The notes below the pieces were generated by a model, which did no database searches, was not told the origin of the DNA, and was given only the letters and a program-made list of their open reading frames with translations. Below, one piece after another: positions 18,290-27,115 of a stretch of DNA of 64,000 nucleotides. Origin of the DNA: Rhodanobacter ginsengisoli (GTDB lineage: Bacteria > Pseudomonadota > Gammaproteobacteria > Xanthomonadales > Rhodanobacteraceae); contig NZ_JBHSNF010000003.1 of assembly GCF_042657065.1 (NCBI RefSeq), positions 124,001 through 188,000 on the forward strand, written 5' to 3'. A program made the translations under genes and the position numbers. Numbering within the stretch: the first letter of the stretch is position 1; the number at the start of each line of letters is the position of its first letter.

Positions 18290-20460
18290 GCGACTACCAG
18301 CAATGGCTGCGCGCCAACGACCAGTATCTCGCCGACGCGCTGGCGGTCCTGCGCGCGCGATTGCAGCAGGCGGCGCAGCGGCAGGACACCCCCGCGCCGA
18401 CACCCGCGCCGGCCACGGCCCTGATGACCGCGGCGCCGGTCACCGTGGCGTCGGCGACATCGAAGCCTTCCTGGTTTGGCCGTCTGTTTGGTGTTCACGC
18501 CACGCCGGTGTCGTCCGGCACCGAGCCGCGCGCCGACGACACCCCGCCGCCCGCGCCCGCGCCGATCGCCGTGGTCGTGCCTGCCGATGTGCGGGAGTCC
18601 GACGCGGGCCCCCCGCCGGCGACTGCCGCCGAGGGTGTCGCTCCGATGCCGGCCCTCTTGGTACTGGCCGAGCGGTTGGGATTGTCGCCGTTCGAGCGCG
18701 ACCTGTTGCTGCTGTGCGTCGGCATGGAGCTGGATACCCGCCTGCCGGCGCTGTGCGCGCAGGCGCAGCACGATCCGGCCCGGCCCTATCCGACATTCGC
18801 GCTGGCCTTCGCCGTGCTCGACCAGCCGAGCTGGGACGCGCTGTCGCCGGAGCGGCCGCTGCGCTACTGGCGGCTGCTGGATATCCATCAGCCCGGTGCG
18901 CAGCCGCTGATCGGTGCCGCGCTGAGCGCCGACGAGCGCATCGTCAATTTCGCCAAGGGCATGAACTACGTGGACGACCGCCTGATGCCGCTGCTCACTC
19001 CGCTGGCACCGGCGGCGCTGCCGCCATCGCAGCAGGCGATCGCCGACCGCGTGCTGGACGGGCTGCAGCGGGTGCCGGCCGGCGAGGCGCTGCCTGCGGT
19101 GCAGTTGCTGGGCAGCGACAGCGTCAGCAAGCAGGGTATCGCCCGGGCGGTGGCCGCCGCGTTCGGTGCGCAGGCGTACCGGCTGTCCGCCGAGCTGTTG
19201 CCCGGCGCCGTGGCCGAGCAGGAAACGCTGATCCGGCTGTGGCAGCGCGAGAGCCAGCTGTTGCCGATCGCACTGTACATCGACGCCGCCGAACTCGAGC
19301 ATGGCGACGCGGCGGCGGCCCAGGTGCGGCGCCTGATGACGCGCGCCGGCGGGCTTGTCTTCGTCGATGCGCATGAACCCTGCGCCGGGCCGGCGGCCGA
19401 CACCGTCAGCGTGGATGTGACCAGGCCCACCGCGATCGAGCAACGCTCGCTGTGGCAGCGGCTGCTCGGCGAGCTGGCTGGTTCGCATCCGCAGCGGCTG
19501 GCCGGCCACTTCGATTTCAATCTCGGCAAGATCGAGCAGATCGCCCATCACGCGCTGAGCGCGGCGCAGCAGCGGCCCGAGGCGCTGGCCTCCGCGCTGT
19601 GGCAGGGCGCGCTGGCGCGCACGCGGCCGGCGCTGGACCAGCTGGCGCAGCGGATCGAACCGAAGGCCGGCTGGGCCGACCTCAAGCTGCCCGTCAGCGA
19701 GAAGGATCTGTTGCAGCAGATCGCCGACCAGGTGGCCCAGCGCAGCACGGTCTACGACGACTGGGGCTTCCGCGCACGGATGAACCGGGGCCTGTCGATC
19801 AGCGCGCTGTTCGCCGGCGAGAGCGGCACCGGCAAGACCATGGCGGCCGAAGTCATCGCGAACGAGCTGGGCCTGTCGCTCTACCGCATCGACCTGTCGG
19901 CGGTGGTCAGCAAGTACATCGGCGAGACCGAGAAAAACCTGCGCAAGCTGTTCGATGCGGCCGAGGACGGCGGCGCGATCCTGTTCTTCGACGAAGCCGA
20001 CGCACTGTTCGGCAAGCGCAGTGAAGTGAAGGACAGCCACGACCGCTACGCCAACATCGAAGTGAACTACCTGCTGCAGCGGCTGGAATCGTTCCGCGGC
20101 CTGGCGATCCTGGCGACCAACCAGAAGGGGGCACTGGACAGCGCGTTCCTGCGCCGGCTGCGCTTCGTGGTCAATTTTCCGTTTCCCGGCGTGGCCGAGC
20201 GCAAGGCGATCTGGGCTTCGGCCTTTCCCGCCCAGTTGCCCATCGCGCCGCTGGACCTGGACCGGCTGGCGCGGCTGGCGCTCAGCGGCGGCAGCATCCA
20301 GGGCATCGCGCTGAACGCGGCCTTCCTGGCCGCCAAGGCCGGTGTGCAGATCAGCATGCCGTTGATTCTCGATGCCGCGCGCGCGGAGTTCCGAAAGCTC
20401 GACAAGCCGGTCAACGAGGCCGACTTCCGCTGGCTGGAAAGCGCCGGGGGCAACGCATGA
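18286..20460 (+). CDS. eCIS AAA+ ATPase (Afp15/Pvc15-like)
   Basis: Encodes 724 residues. The N-terminal region contains a Pro-rich linker (about 45-110) and a degenerate AAA-like portion. The C-terminal AAA+ domain carries Walker A GESGTGKT (about 511-518), Walker B ILFFDEADALFG (about 565-576) and the arginine-finger region near LRRLRFVVNFPFP. Homologues are needed for eCIS assembly or stability and are a diagnostic eCIS gene that distinguishes them from phage tails. It overlaps both neighbours (ATGA). Confidence 0.95.
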   Translation: MSDYQQWLRANDQYLADALAVLRARLQQAAQRQDTPAPTPAPATALMTAAPVTVASATSKPSWFGRLFGVHATPVSSGTEPRADDTPPPAPAPIAVVVPADVRESDAGPPPATAAEGVAPMPALLVLAERLGLSPFERDLLLLCVGMELDTRLPALCAQAQHDPARPYPTFALAFAVLDQPSWDALSPERPLRYWRLLDIHQPGAQPLIGAALSADERIVNFAKGMNYVDDRLMPLLTPLAPAALPPSQQAIADRVLDGLQRVPAGEALPAVQLLGSDSVSKQGIARAVAAAFGAQAYRLSAELLPGAVAEQETLIRLWQRESQLLPIALYIDAAELEHGDAAAAQVRRLMTRAGGLVFVDAHEPCAGPAADTVSVDVTRPTAIEQRSLWQRLLGELAGSHPQRLAGHFDFNLGKIEQIAHHALSAAQQRPEALASALWQGALARTRPALDQLAQRIEPKAGWADLKLPVSEKDLLQQIADQVAQRSTVYDDWGFRARMNRGLSISALFAGESGTGKTMAAEVIANELGLSLYRIDLSAVVSKYIGETEKNLRKLFDAAEDGGAILFFDEADALFGKRSEVKDSHDRYANIEVNYLLQRLESFRGLAILATNQKGALDSAFLRRLRFVVNFPFPGVAERKAIWASAFPAQLPIAPLDLDRLARLALSGGSIQGIALNAAFLAAKAGVQISMPLILDAARAEFRKLDKPVNEADFRWLESAGGNA

Positions 20461-20771
20461 GGATCGAACTGCACATCGAGCGGCTGGTGCTGGACGACGC
20501 GCTGCTCGGCGGCGAGCGCGCAACGGCGGTTCGGTCCGCCATCGAGCTCGAACTGGCCGAGCGGCTGGCCGGGCCGGAAGTGGAGTCCGCGCTGCGCGGC
20601 ATCGGCAGCGTCGCCAGCCTGCCGCCCGCGGTGCTGCCGCAGGCCCGCCACCCGAAGGAACGGCTCGGTCCGCGCATCGCCACCGCCGTGGGTCAGGCCC
20701 TTGGTGTCGGCGGAACCCATTCAAGTCAGGCACATCGCCAGAGGAGGCAGCCATGGCCAGGTCAAAAGTAA
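20457..20771 (+). CDS. Small eCIS-associated protein downstream of the ATPase
   Basis: Encodes 104 residues. The N-terminus MRIELHIERLVLDD, then AVRSAIELELAERLAG, is a strand-helix pattern that I recognise only as a common small gene beside eCIS ATPases. The C-terminus (HSSQAHRQRRQPWPGQK) looks unstructured and overlaps the start of the peptidase gene by 19 bp, so the last codons may be unconserved. No enzymatic motif. It probably has a structural or chaperone role within the locus, which is inferred from position. Confidence 0.65.
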   Translation: MRIELHIERLVLDDALLGGERATAVRSAIELELAERLAGPEVESALRGIGSVASLPPAVLPQARHPKERLGPRIATAVGQALGVGGTHSSQAHRQRRQPWPGQK

Positions 20772-21517
20772 ATGCATGGTACGGGTGGGTGCCCGACCGG
20801 CCCGACTATCGCGACAAGCTGTATGCCGCGATTGCCGCGCCGCCGAGGAGGTTGCCGGCGAAAGTGGATCTGAGGGCGGGTTGCTCGCCGGTGGAAAACC
20901 AGGGGAGCCTGGGCAGTTGTACGGCGAACGCGCTCGTGGGCAACCTGGAATTCCTCGAGAAGAAGGTCGGTCGGCGGGTCATCAACCTCAGCCGCCTGTT
21001 CATCTACTACAACGAACGCGCGATGGAAGGCACGATCGGCGAGGATGCCGGCGCGGCGATCCGTGACGGGGTGAAGTCGCTGGTCAAGCAGGGTGTCTGC
21101 TCGGAGAGGGAGTGGCCCTACAGGATCGCGAAATTTGCCGACAAGCCTTCCGCCGCCTGTTACAGGCTGGCGGTCAACCGCGAAGTGAATTCCTACCATC
21201 GCGTGATCGGATTGCAGCAGATGCGGCAATGCCTGGCGGAAGGCTATCCGTTCGTCTTCGGCTTTTCGGTCTACGAGGCGTTCGAATCCGACGCCGTCGC
21301 CCGGACCGGCAACCTGAATCTGCCCAAGCCGGGCGAAAGGCAGGTGGGAGGCCATGCGATTTGCGCCGTCGGCTACGACGATGCGACGAAGCGATTGCTC
21401 ATCCGCAATTCCTGGGGCAGGGGCTGGGGCATCAAGGGCTACTTCACGATGCCCTACGACTATGCGTCCAACAGCAATCTCGCGGACGACTTCTGGACTC
21501 TCCGCGCGTTCCACTAA
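20753..21517 (+). CDS. Papain-like (C1A) cysteine peptidase in the eCIS locus
   Basis: Encodes 254 residues from ATG 20753, preceded by a strong GAGGAGG ribosome site. The active-site segment VENQGSLGSCTANA gives Gln50 and Cys56, GGHAICAVGYDD gives His201, and IRNSWGRGWGIKGYF gives Asn219: a full C1A set. No pro-domain or signal peptide is present and the N-terminus KVNAWYGWVPDRPDYRDK is characteristic of bacterial C1A homologues. Within an eCIS operon it may be a cargo toxin or a processing enzyme. It has its own strong ribosome site, unlike its coupled neighbours. Confidence 0.9.
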   Translation: MARSKVNAWYGWVPDRPDYRDKLYAAIAAPPRRLPAKVDLRAGCSPVENQGSLGSCTANALVGNLEFLEKKVGRRVINLSRLFIYYNERAMEGTIGEDAGAAIRDGVKSLVKQGVCSEREWPYRIAKFADKPSAACYRLAVNREVNSYHRVIGLQQMRQCLAEGYPFVFGFSVYEAFESDAVARTGNLNLPKPGERQVGGHAICAVGYDDATKRLLIRNSWGRGWGIKGYFTMPYDYASNSNLADDFWTLRAFH

Positions 21518-21561
21518 CGAGTAAGCCGAACGGCCGTATCTGAGCCGCCGAGGTCATGACC

Positions 21562-23544
21562 ATGCAGCGAGCGAGCGCAACAGCGACAGCAGACCGGCGA
21601 ACAGCGCACGCGGCGGTGCGAGCCTCGCTCGTGCCCCTGCGTGGCGGCCTGCTGCAGCGCAAGTGCGCGTGCGGCATGCATACCCACGGTGGCGAATGCG
21701 AAAGCTGCAGGCGTGGGCGCCTGCAACGCAAGGCGCTGGCGATCGGTCGGACCGACGACCCGCTGGAAGCGGAGGCCGATCGCATCGCGGCCGCGGTGAC
21801 GAACGACAACCGGGTGCCGGCTTCATTCCTCCGCGCGCCATTGCAGCTCAGCCGTGCGGCAGCCTCGCCCGGCGACGGATCGGCACCCGCCAGCGTGCAC
21901 GAGGTGCTGCGCACACCGGGGCAACCGCTGGATGCCTCGACCCGGTCCTGCTTCGAAACGCGTTTCGGCCATGATTTTTCGCAGGTGCGGGTGCACACCG
22001 ATGCCCGTGCCGCCCGATCGGCGCAGGCGCTGCACGCACGGGCATACACGCTGGGGCAGGACATCGTGTTCGCGGACGGCCGGTTCGACCCGGGCAGTGG
22101 CGAAGGTCGCCACCTGCTCGCCCACGAGCTGGCGCACACGCTCCAGCAAGGCACCCGGGGCGGCAGCGTGCAGCGGCAAGTCGTGCCACCGGGACAGGAC
22201 ACCGGGCGCGACACGATCCTCGCCGCCGCCGGCCGACAGGCCACCCCCCTGGAGCATCGCGCCTGGGAAGTGGTGTGGCGGATGCTGACCCGATATTTCC
22301 CGGAATACGCCCGGCACGTGTCCGGCGTGCGATACGACGAAAAGGAACCGGCTGCACGTGCCAGCATCGAGCAGAAGACGTCCGGGGGGAAAACCGTCCA
22401 GTACGCGACCGTGATCGTCGGCAGGAATTTTGTCGAACATGCCACGGACGCCGAACTGCGCGCGCGCATCGCCGAACTCGGCGCAAGCCTGGCGGGACTC
22501 AGGCCCGATCCCGATCCGCAGGCCTCGCCGGGCAGCGCCGCGCTGTGGCAGCTGATCCACCAGGTCGTGCCCGCGAAGGCCGGGCGCATCTCGGGTTCCT
22601 CCTACGATGCCAATCTGCCCGATCCGCCGGGGTTGTCGACCGAGTTCGGCGGCGGCAGCGTCACCGTCGGCAAGGTCACGACGAGCTGGAGCGGGCCGAA
22701 ACTGTATTTCGGCAAGGCGTTTCTTGCGCTGCCCGACGCGGAAAAGCGAAGCCGCATAAGTGCCGAGTTCGAGAGGATAGACAGTTGGTCGGTCGCCAAT
22801 GCGCACCTGACCGCGGCAGACCTCGCTGATCCGGATATCGAGTTGCGTATTCGCGGCCTTTCCACCGCCGCATTGACCCGGTTGCGGGACAACGCGAAGG
22901 ACCCGGCCGTGAAAGCGTATGCGGACAGCCTGATCGGAACGTCGACGCCGCTGGAAGGCGGCCTCGCCAGGCAGCCGGACGGCACCGCGACGATGAAGGT
23001 GGGGCATGTCACCGTCATCGTGAAACCCGATATCCAGGGCGCGACCGACATCAAGGGCAAGAGCGCGGCCGAGACAAAACCGACGTCGTCGGACGAGGGC
23101 GTGGCATTCGGCGGCTTCAGCTATACGGGCCCCAAGGGCGGGGCAAAGCACGTCACCACGTTCGATCCACCGCCCACCACGATCACGATCACCATCCAGA
23201 CCCGCTATCGGCAAGGCGCCGCGCCCGGCGACACCTCCGGGTACGGCCGCGGCACCACGTCCACCGACCTCGCCAAGGAAGGCAAGACCCTGCGCGTGCA
23301 CGAGGGCAGCCACGGCCTGGATTTCATCCGTTTCATCCAGGCCCACCCCTTCCCCACGTTCGCGGGGCGTGCCGGCATGACGGTCGACGACTTCAAGAAG
23401 GCGAGGAGCACCTACAAGACGGCGCGCGACAAGTGGTTCGCGGACATGACCCGGGCTTCCGAACTGAGTACCGATTGCGTGGGCGTGACGATCGAGGATT
23501 TCTACGCGAAGCAACATCTGCCGCCGCCGGTCCATTGCCATTGA
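21562..23544 (+). CDS. DUF4157 (eCIS core domain) protein with a C-terminal HEGSH domain
   Basis: Encodes 660 residues from ATG 21562, better spaced from GAGG than ATG 21556. The N-terminal LLQRKCACGMHTHGGECESC module precedes the DUF4157 domain (about 100-200), with FGHDFSQVRVHTD and the metallopeptidase motif HELAH (188-192). The middle is unrecognised. The C-terminal ~130 residues hold a second HExxH, HEGSH (580-584), followed by DFIRFIQAHPFPTFAG and a conserved-looking DCVG. DUF4157 is the most widespread eCIS-associated domain. The protein is likely a cargo or loading-related factor with a putative metalloenzyme tail. Confidence 0.85.
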   Translation: MQRASATATADRRTAHAAVRASLVPLRGGLLQRKCACGMHTHGGECESCRRGRLQRKALAIGRTDDPLEAEADRIAAAVTNDNRVPASFLRAPLQLSRAAASPGDGSAPASVHEVLRTPGQPLDASTRSCFETRFGHDFSQVRVHTDARAARSAQALHARAYTLGQDIVFADGRFDPGSGEGRHLLAHELAHTLQQGTRGGSVQRQVVPPGQDTGRDTILAAAGRQATPLEHRAWEVVWRMLTRYFPEYARHVSGVRYDEKEPAARASIEQKTSGGKTVQYATVIVGRNFVEHATDAELRARIAELGASLAGLRPDPDPQASPGSAALWQLIHQVVPAKAGRISGSSYDANLPDPPGLSTEFGGGSVTVGKVTTSWSGPKLYFGKAFLALPDAEKRSRISAEFERIDSWSVANAHLTAADLADPDIELRIRGLSTAALTRLRDNAKDPAVKAYADSLIGTSTPLEGGLARQPDGTATMKVGHVTVIVKPDIQGATDIKGKSAAETKPTSSDEGVAFGGFSYTGPKGGAKHVTTFDPPPTTITITIQTRYRQGAAPGDTSGYGRGTTSTDLAKEGKTLRVHEGSHGLDFIRFIQAHPFPTFAGRAGMTVDDFKKARSTYKTARDKWFADMTRASELSTDCVGVTIEDFYAKQHLPPPVHCH

Positions 23545-23626
23545 AGCGAGGCCGTGGGCCATGCCATCGACCCCATGATCGCGCGCAATGACAGCAAGCA
23601 TCAGGTGCCTTCACAGGATTGCAGGA

Positions 23627-25483
23627 ATGATCAACGCAACTCGACAACCAGCGGCTCGCAAGCCAACGCCAGGCGTCAATCCGGGGCGCGGCCATCGCTT
23701 GCAGCGCAAGTGCGCCTGCGGTGCGCACACCCCGGACGGTGGCGAGTGCCGGGATTGCGCGAGCCAGCGGCTGCGACGCAGCAGCGCCCGGGCCGGTTCG
23801 CCAATGGTTGCGCCGCAGCTGGTGCACGACGTGATCGCTTCCCCCGGCCGACCGCTCGACGCCGCGACCCAGGTCTGGATGGGCTCCCGCTTCGGCAGCG
23901 ACTTCAGCCGCGTGCGCGTGCACGACGATGGCCGCGCCGCCGAATCCGCGCGCGCGGTGGGAGCGCTGGCCTACGCCGTGGGCAGCCATGTCGTGTTCGA
24001 TGCCCACCAGTACGCGCCGGGCACACCGAGCGGCCGCCGCCTGCTCGCGCACGAACTGGCGCATACGCTGCAGGATCCCGGCTCCGGCAGCCTGCATGCC
24101 TCGCTGGCGGTTGGGCGGCCCGACGATGCCTGCGAAATGGCCGCCGACCGGGCCGCCGATGCGGCGATGCGGGGCGAGCGGGTATCCGTCTCGCCCGGCG
24201 GCAGCGGATTGATGCGGCGGCAGATGCGCGGATGCGCCGCCACCGCGGGTGAGGGTCCGGACGTGCGCAAGGTACATTGCCCGGACGGCTCCGACTACCG
24301 GGTGACGATGACCACCGTCGACGGACCGAACGTGCCCGGGTTTCATGGCTCGGTCACGCCCGGCGCCAGCCTCAAGGAAATCTGGCTGGACGTCGAGCTG
24401 TGCAAGGGCGGCACCCAGGTGAACATCCGTCCCAGCGTGGATCTGCCGCCGGCGCTCGGTTCGGTCGTGGCCAACCTGGTCACCGGCGCCGACGCGCTGA
24501 AGGGCGTCGCCATCAACCCGGGCCTGAAGGTCACCTTCGTCCAGGGGTCCAGCTTCACGGTGACGCTCTCGCCGTCGGTCAAGCTGGACGACAAGGGCGT
24601 TGCCGGCGCCGGCGGATCGGTGAAGGTGCAGACCCCGGACGTCACCGTGACCGGCGGGGTGAACTGCGACCCGCGGACGAAGTCGTGCATGTTCACCATC
24701 GACATCGGCGGCGGCGCGAGGACGCGGGATGTCGACTGCCACAAGAAGGGCAAGCAGAAGCTCGTCTTCGCGTGCGAGAAGATCACCCACGTGCCTGCGG
24801 TGCCGGAGGTGCCCGGGCTGAAGCAGCAGGATGTCCAGACGCGCTACGTGTTCTTCCGCCACGCCAGGCACGAGGTTCGCAAGGATTTCCGGCTGCCGAC
24901 CGATATCCAGGCATTGAACGAACAGGGCTATCGGGTCACCTCCATCAAGGGCTACACCTCGCCCGAGGGGCCGCGCGGATCCGAACACGCGCCGCAGTTC
25001 GAAGGCAATGTGGTGCTGGCCAACGAACGGGCGCAGGCGGCCCACGACTGGCTGGCGGATCCGAAGGTGTGCTCCGGCTGCGACCTGAGCCAGGCGGTGC
25101 AGAGCGGCGAAAGCGAGTTGCCGCCCGAACAGGGCAAGCAGCTGCCCGAGCCGAAGGGGCCGCAGATGGAGCACGGCGCCGTGGACGAGTTCCTCGGCAA
25201 GCAGGGCACGCCCGATCCGCTGGCGCCCGCCGATCCGGCCGAACGCACGAGGTTCGAGCGCCAGCCTTTCGGCAGGCAGCGCGAGCAGGCGTTCGAGCTG
25301 ATGCGCCGGGCGGCCATCGTGCTGAAGCGCACGCGGGTGGTGCGCGAGCGCCAGCCCGGTGTGCCGGCGCGGGACGAGCCGAGCAGCGTCGAATGCAGTC
25401 CCGAGGTGCTCGAGGCCGCGCAGAAATCGTTCGGCATCCAACCGCCGGGTCCGTTCAACTTCAACGCACCGGACAAACCCTGA
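23627..25483 (+). CDS. DUF4157 (eCIS core domain) protein with an OmpA-like C-terminal part
   Basis: Encodes 618 residues from ATG 23627; ATG 23588 would add 13. It repeats the module of the previous gene: RLQRKCACGAHTPDGGECRDC, then FGSDFSRVRVHDDGRAAESA and HELAH (142-146). The sequence then diverges into a beta-rich middle (about 215-385) and a segment near 405-475 resembling an OmpA-like domain (VTSIKGYTSPEGPRGSE, then VLANERAQAAHDWL). OmpA-like domains usually bind peptidoglycan. It is probably a paralogous eCIS cargo or surface factor. The stop codon shares its last base with an ATG. Confidence 0.82.
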   Translation: MINATRQPAARKPTPGVNPGRGHRLQRKCACGAHTPDGGECRDCASQRLRRSSARAGSPMVAPQLVHDVIASPGRPLDAATQVWMGSRFGSDFSRVRVHDDGRAAESARAVGALAYAVGSHVVFDAHQYAPGTPSGRRLLAHELAHTLQDPGSGSLHASLAVGRPDDACEMAADRAADAAMRGERVSVSPGGSGLMRRQMRGCAATAGEGPDVRKVHCPDGSDYRVTMTTVDGPNVPGFHGSVTPGASLKEIWLDVELCKGGTQVNIRPSVDLPPALGSVVANLVTGADALKGVAINPGLKVTFVQGSSFTVTLSPSVKLDDKGVAGAGGSVKVQTPDVTVTGGVNCDPRTKSCMFTIDIGGGARTRDVDCHKKGKQKLVFACEKITHVPAVPEVPGLKQQDVQTRYVFFRHARHEVRKDFRLPTDIQALNEQGYRVTSIKGYTSPEGPRGSEHAPQFEGNVVLANERAQAAHDWLADPKVCSGCDLSQAVQSGESELPPEQGKQLPEPKGPQMEHGAVDEFLGKQGTPDPLAPADPAERTRFERQPFGRQREQAFELMRRAAIVLKRTRVVRERQPGVPARDEPSSVECSPEVLEAAQKSFGIQPPGPFNFNAPDKP

Positions 25484-25502
25484 TGGACACATCTGCGGCT
25501 TC

Positions 25503-25661
25503 GTGCTGTTCGCGTTCGCCCTGGCCAATGCCTGCCCGAAGCTCGGCGAGCCGGGCAAGGCACGGGCGAATGTCGGGCAGGCGCGCAGGCTCGATCCGCG
25601 CGTCCGGCTCAGCCCCGCGCTGCAACGCACGCTGCAACCTGCAGCACCATCGGCGCATTGA
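25503..25661 (+). pseudogene. Possible gene remnant or very short ORF between DUF4157 and CHAP genes
   Basis: The ~215 bp between the DUF4157 stop and the CHAP start contain no clear gene. In one frame, from a GTG at 25503, the codons keep a high-GC third position and read LFAFALANACPKLGEPGKAR, then a segment resembling the end of a TPR helix pair (ARRLDPRVRL). A different frame (25483-25701) is open and bounded by overlapping start/stop codons on both sides but is Arg/Ser-rich. The first is more protein-like. It could be the tail of a lost gene. Confidence 0.25.
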
Positions 25662-25703
25662 GGTGATCGAGATGGGCATGCGGCTACCGAAGGAGCAATG
25701 ACG

Positions 25704-26459
25704 ATGGATGTTCTGCGCAAGGGCGATCAGGGTTCGCAGGTGCGCCAGCTGCAACAGTTGCTGGTGCAGCGCGGCTATGCGGCGAACGTCAACGCCAGCT
25801 TCGACACGCGGACCTGGCAGGCGTTGCGCGCGTTCCAGGTGCAGAACCTGGATCAGCACGGCCAGCCGCTGGTGGTCGATGGCGTGGCGGGGCCGCTGAC
25901 CTGGTGGAGCCTGCAGCACCCCAAGCCGTTCATCCAGCCGCCCTCGGCGGTCGACTACACCGTGTTGCCGGCCACCGGCGGCAGCACGCTCGGGCGCGCG
26001 GCGCTGGCGGCGGCGATCGGTGAACTCGAGGCGGGTGCCTGCGAGGTCGGCGGCAACAACTGCGGTCCGTTCGTGCGCAAGTACCTGGCGCCGGCCGGCG
26101 TGGCGGAAGGCAACTCCTGGTGCGCCTCCTTCGTCAGCTGGTGCTATCTGCAAGCCGTCGGCGGCGACAAGGCGGCGATGCCATTCGCCTATTCGCCCGG
26201 TGCCCGCAGCCTGCTGGCCGAGTTCAAGCAGAACGGCTGGTCCAGCGCACCGGGCAGTGACTACCTGCCGCTGCCGGGCGACATCGTGGTGTGGTGGCGG
26301 GTCAGCCTGCAGGGCTGGCAGGGCCACGTCGGCCTGGTGCATTCGGTGCAGGACGGCATGCTCTACACGATCGAGGGCAATCGCAGTCCCCGCGTGCAGG
26401 GCTTTTCCTATGTGCTGAGCCGGCTGGACAAGCTGCTCGGCTTCGGACACGTGCCATGA
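25704..26459 (+). CDS. Peptidoglycan-binding plus CHAP-type cell-wall hydrolase
   Basis: Encodes 251 residues. ATG 25704 is chosen because AAGGAG (25690-25695) is 8 bases upstream; ATG 25698 is too close. The N-terminal ~65 residues are a PG_binding_1 domain (LRKGDQGSQVRQLQQLLVQRG, shown to its twentieth residue as motif). The CHAP domain follows with NNCGPFVRKYL, catalytic Cys140 in NSWCASFVSWCYL, and His208 in QGHVGLVHSV. This predicts cleavage of peptide bonds in peptidoglycan. In the eCIS operon it may release particles by lysis, act in the spike, or be cargo. It overlaps the next gene (ATGA). Confidence 0.88.
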   Translation: MDVLRKGDQGSQVRQLQQLLVQRGYAANVNASFDTRTWQALRAFQVQNLDQHGQPLVVDGVAGPLTWWSLQHPKPFIQPPSAVDYTVLPATGGSTLGRAALAAAIGELEAGACEVGGNNCGPFVRKYLAPAGVAEGNSWCASFVSWCYLQAVGGDKAAMPFAYSPGARSLLAEFKQNGWSSAPGSDYLPLPGDIVVWWRVSLQGWQGHVGLVHSVQDGMLYTIEGNRSPRVQGFSYVLSRLDKLLGFGHVP

Positions 26460-27115
26460 GCGGCTTCCCGGGCTCGCCGCGGATCCTCAAGAGCGGCATC
26501 GTGCTGATCGATGCCGCCAGTGGCGCCGTGCTGCGGGTGATCGCGTTGCAGTACAACCCCGATTCGCTGACCCGCTCGCTGCAGGTGCAGGCGGTCAGTG
26601 CCGATGGCGGCGACCGCTCCGAAGCGCTGCGGCTGAAGGGTCCGCCGGTGGAGACGCTGAAGCTGGAGGCGGAGATCGACGCCACCGACCAGCTGGAGTT
26701 TCCGGAACAGAACGGCATCGCCACGCAATCAGGCATCTTCGCCCAGCTGGCCGCGCTGGAGACGATGGTCTATCCGACCAGCGGGCAGCTGCGCGCGAAC
26801 GATGTGCTGGCGCAGATCGGCACGCTGGAGATCGTGCCGATGGAGACGCCGCTGGCGCTGTTCGTGTGGAGCAAGTCGCGCATCCTGCCGGTGCGCGTCA
26901 CCGAATTCGGCATCACCGAGGAAGCGTTCGATACGGCGCTGAACCCGATCCGGGCCAAGGTCAGCCTGGGCCTGCGCGTGCTGTCGGTGAACGACGTGCC
27001 CAGCGGCCACAAGGCGGCCAGCCTGTTCATGAACTATCTGCGCCAGAAGGAGCAACTGGCCGGCAGCAGCGCGGCCCAGCCGTTGTCCGCCTTCGGCATC
27101 ACCGGAGTGCCGTGA
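26456..27115 (+). CDS. eCIS adaptor with CIS_tube-type domain (N-terminal half of an Afp7-like protein)
   Basis: Encodes 219 residues. The N-terminal strand KSGIVLIDAASGAVLRVIALQYNPDSLTR carries the YNP motif of the contractile-injection tube-initiator domain. The rest (GTLEIVPMETPLALFVWSK, then RVTEFGITEEAFDTALNPIRAKV) matches the same fold. These proteins link the tube to the hub. In many relatives this domain is fused to a LysM domain; here LysM is in the next gene, whose ATG overlaps this stop by one base. It may thus be a split version of the Afp7/gp53-like adaptor. Confidence 0.8.
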   Translation: MSGFPGSPRILKSGIVLIDAASGAVLRVIALQYNPDSLTRSLQVQAVSADGGDRSEALRLKGPPVETLKLEAEIDATDQLEFPEQNGIATQSGIFAQLAALETMVYPTSGQLRANDVLAQIGTLEIVPMETPLALFVWSKSRILPVRVTEFGITEEAFDTALNPIRAKVSLGLRVLSVNDVPSGHKAASLFMNYLRQKEQLAGSSAAQPLSAFGITGVP

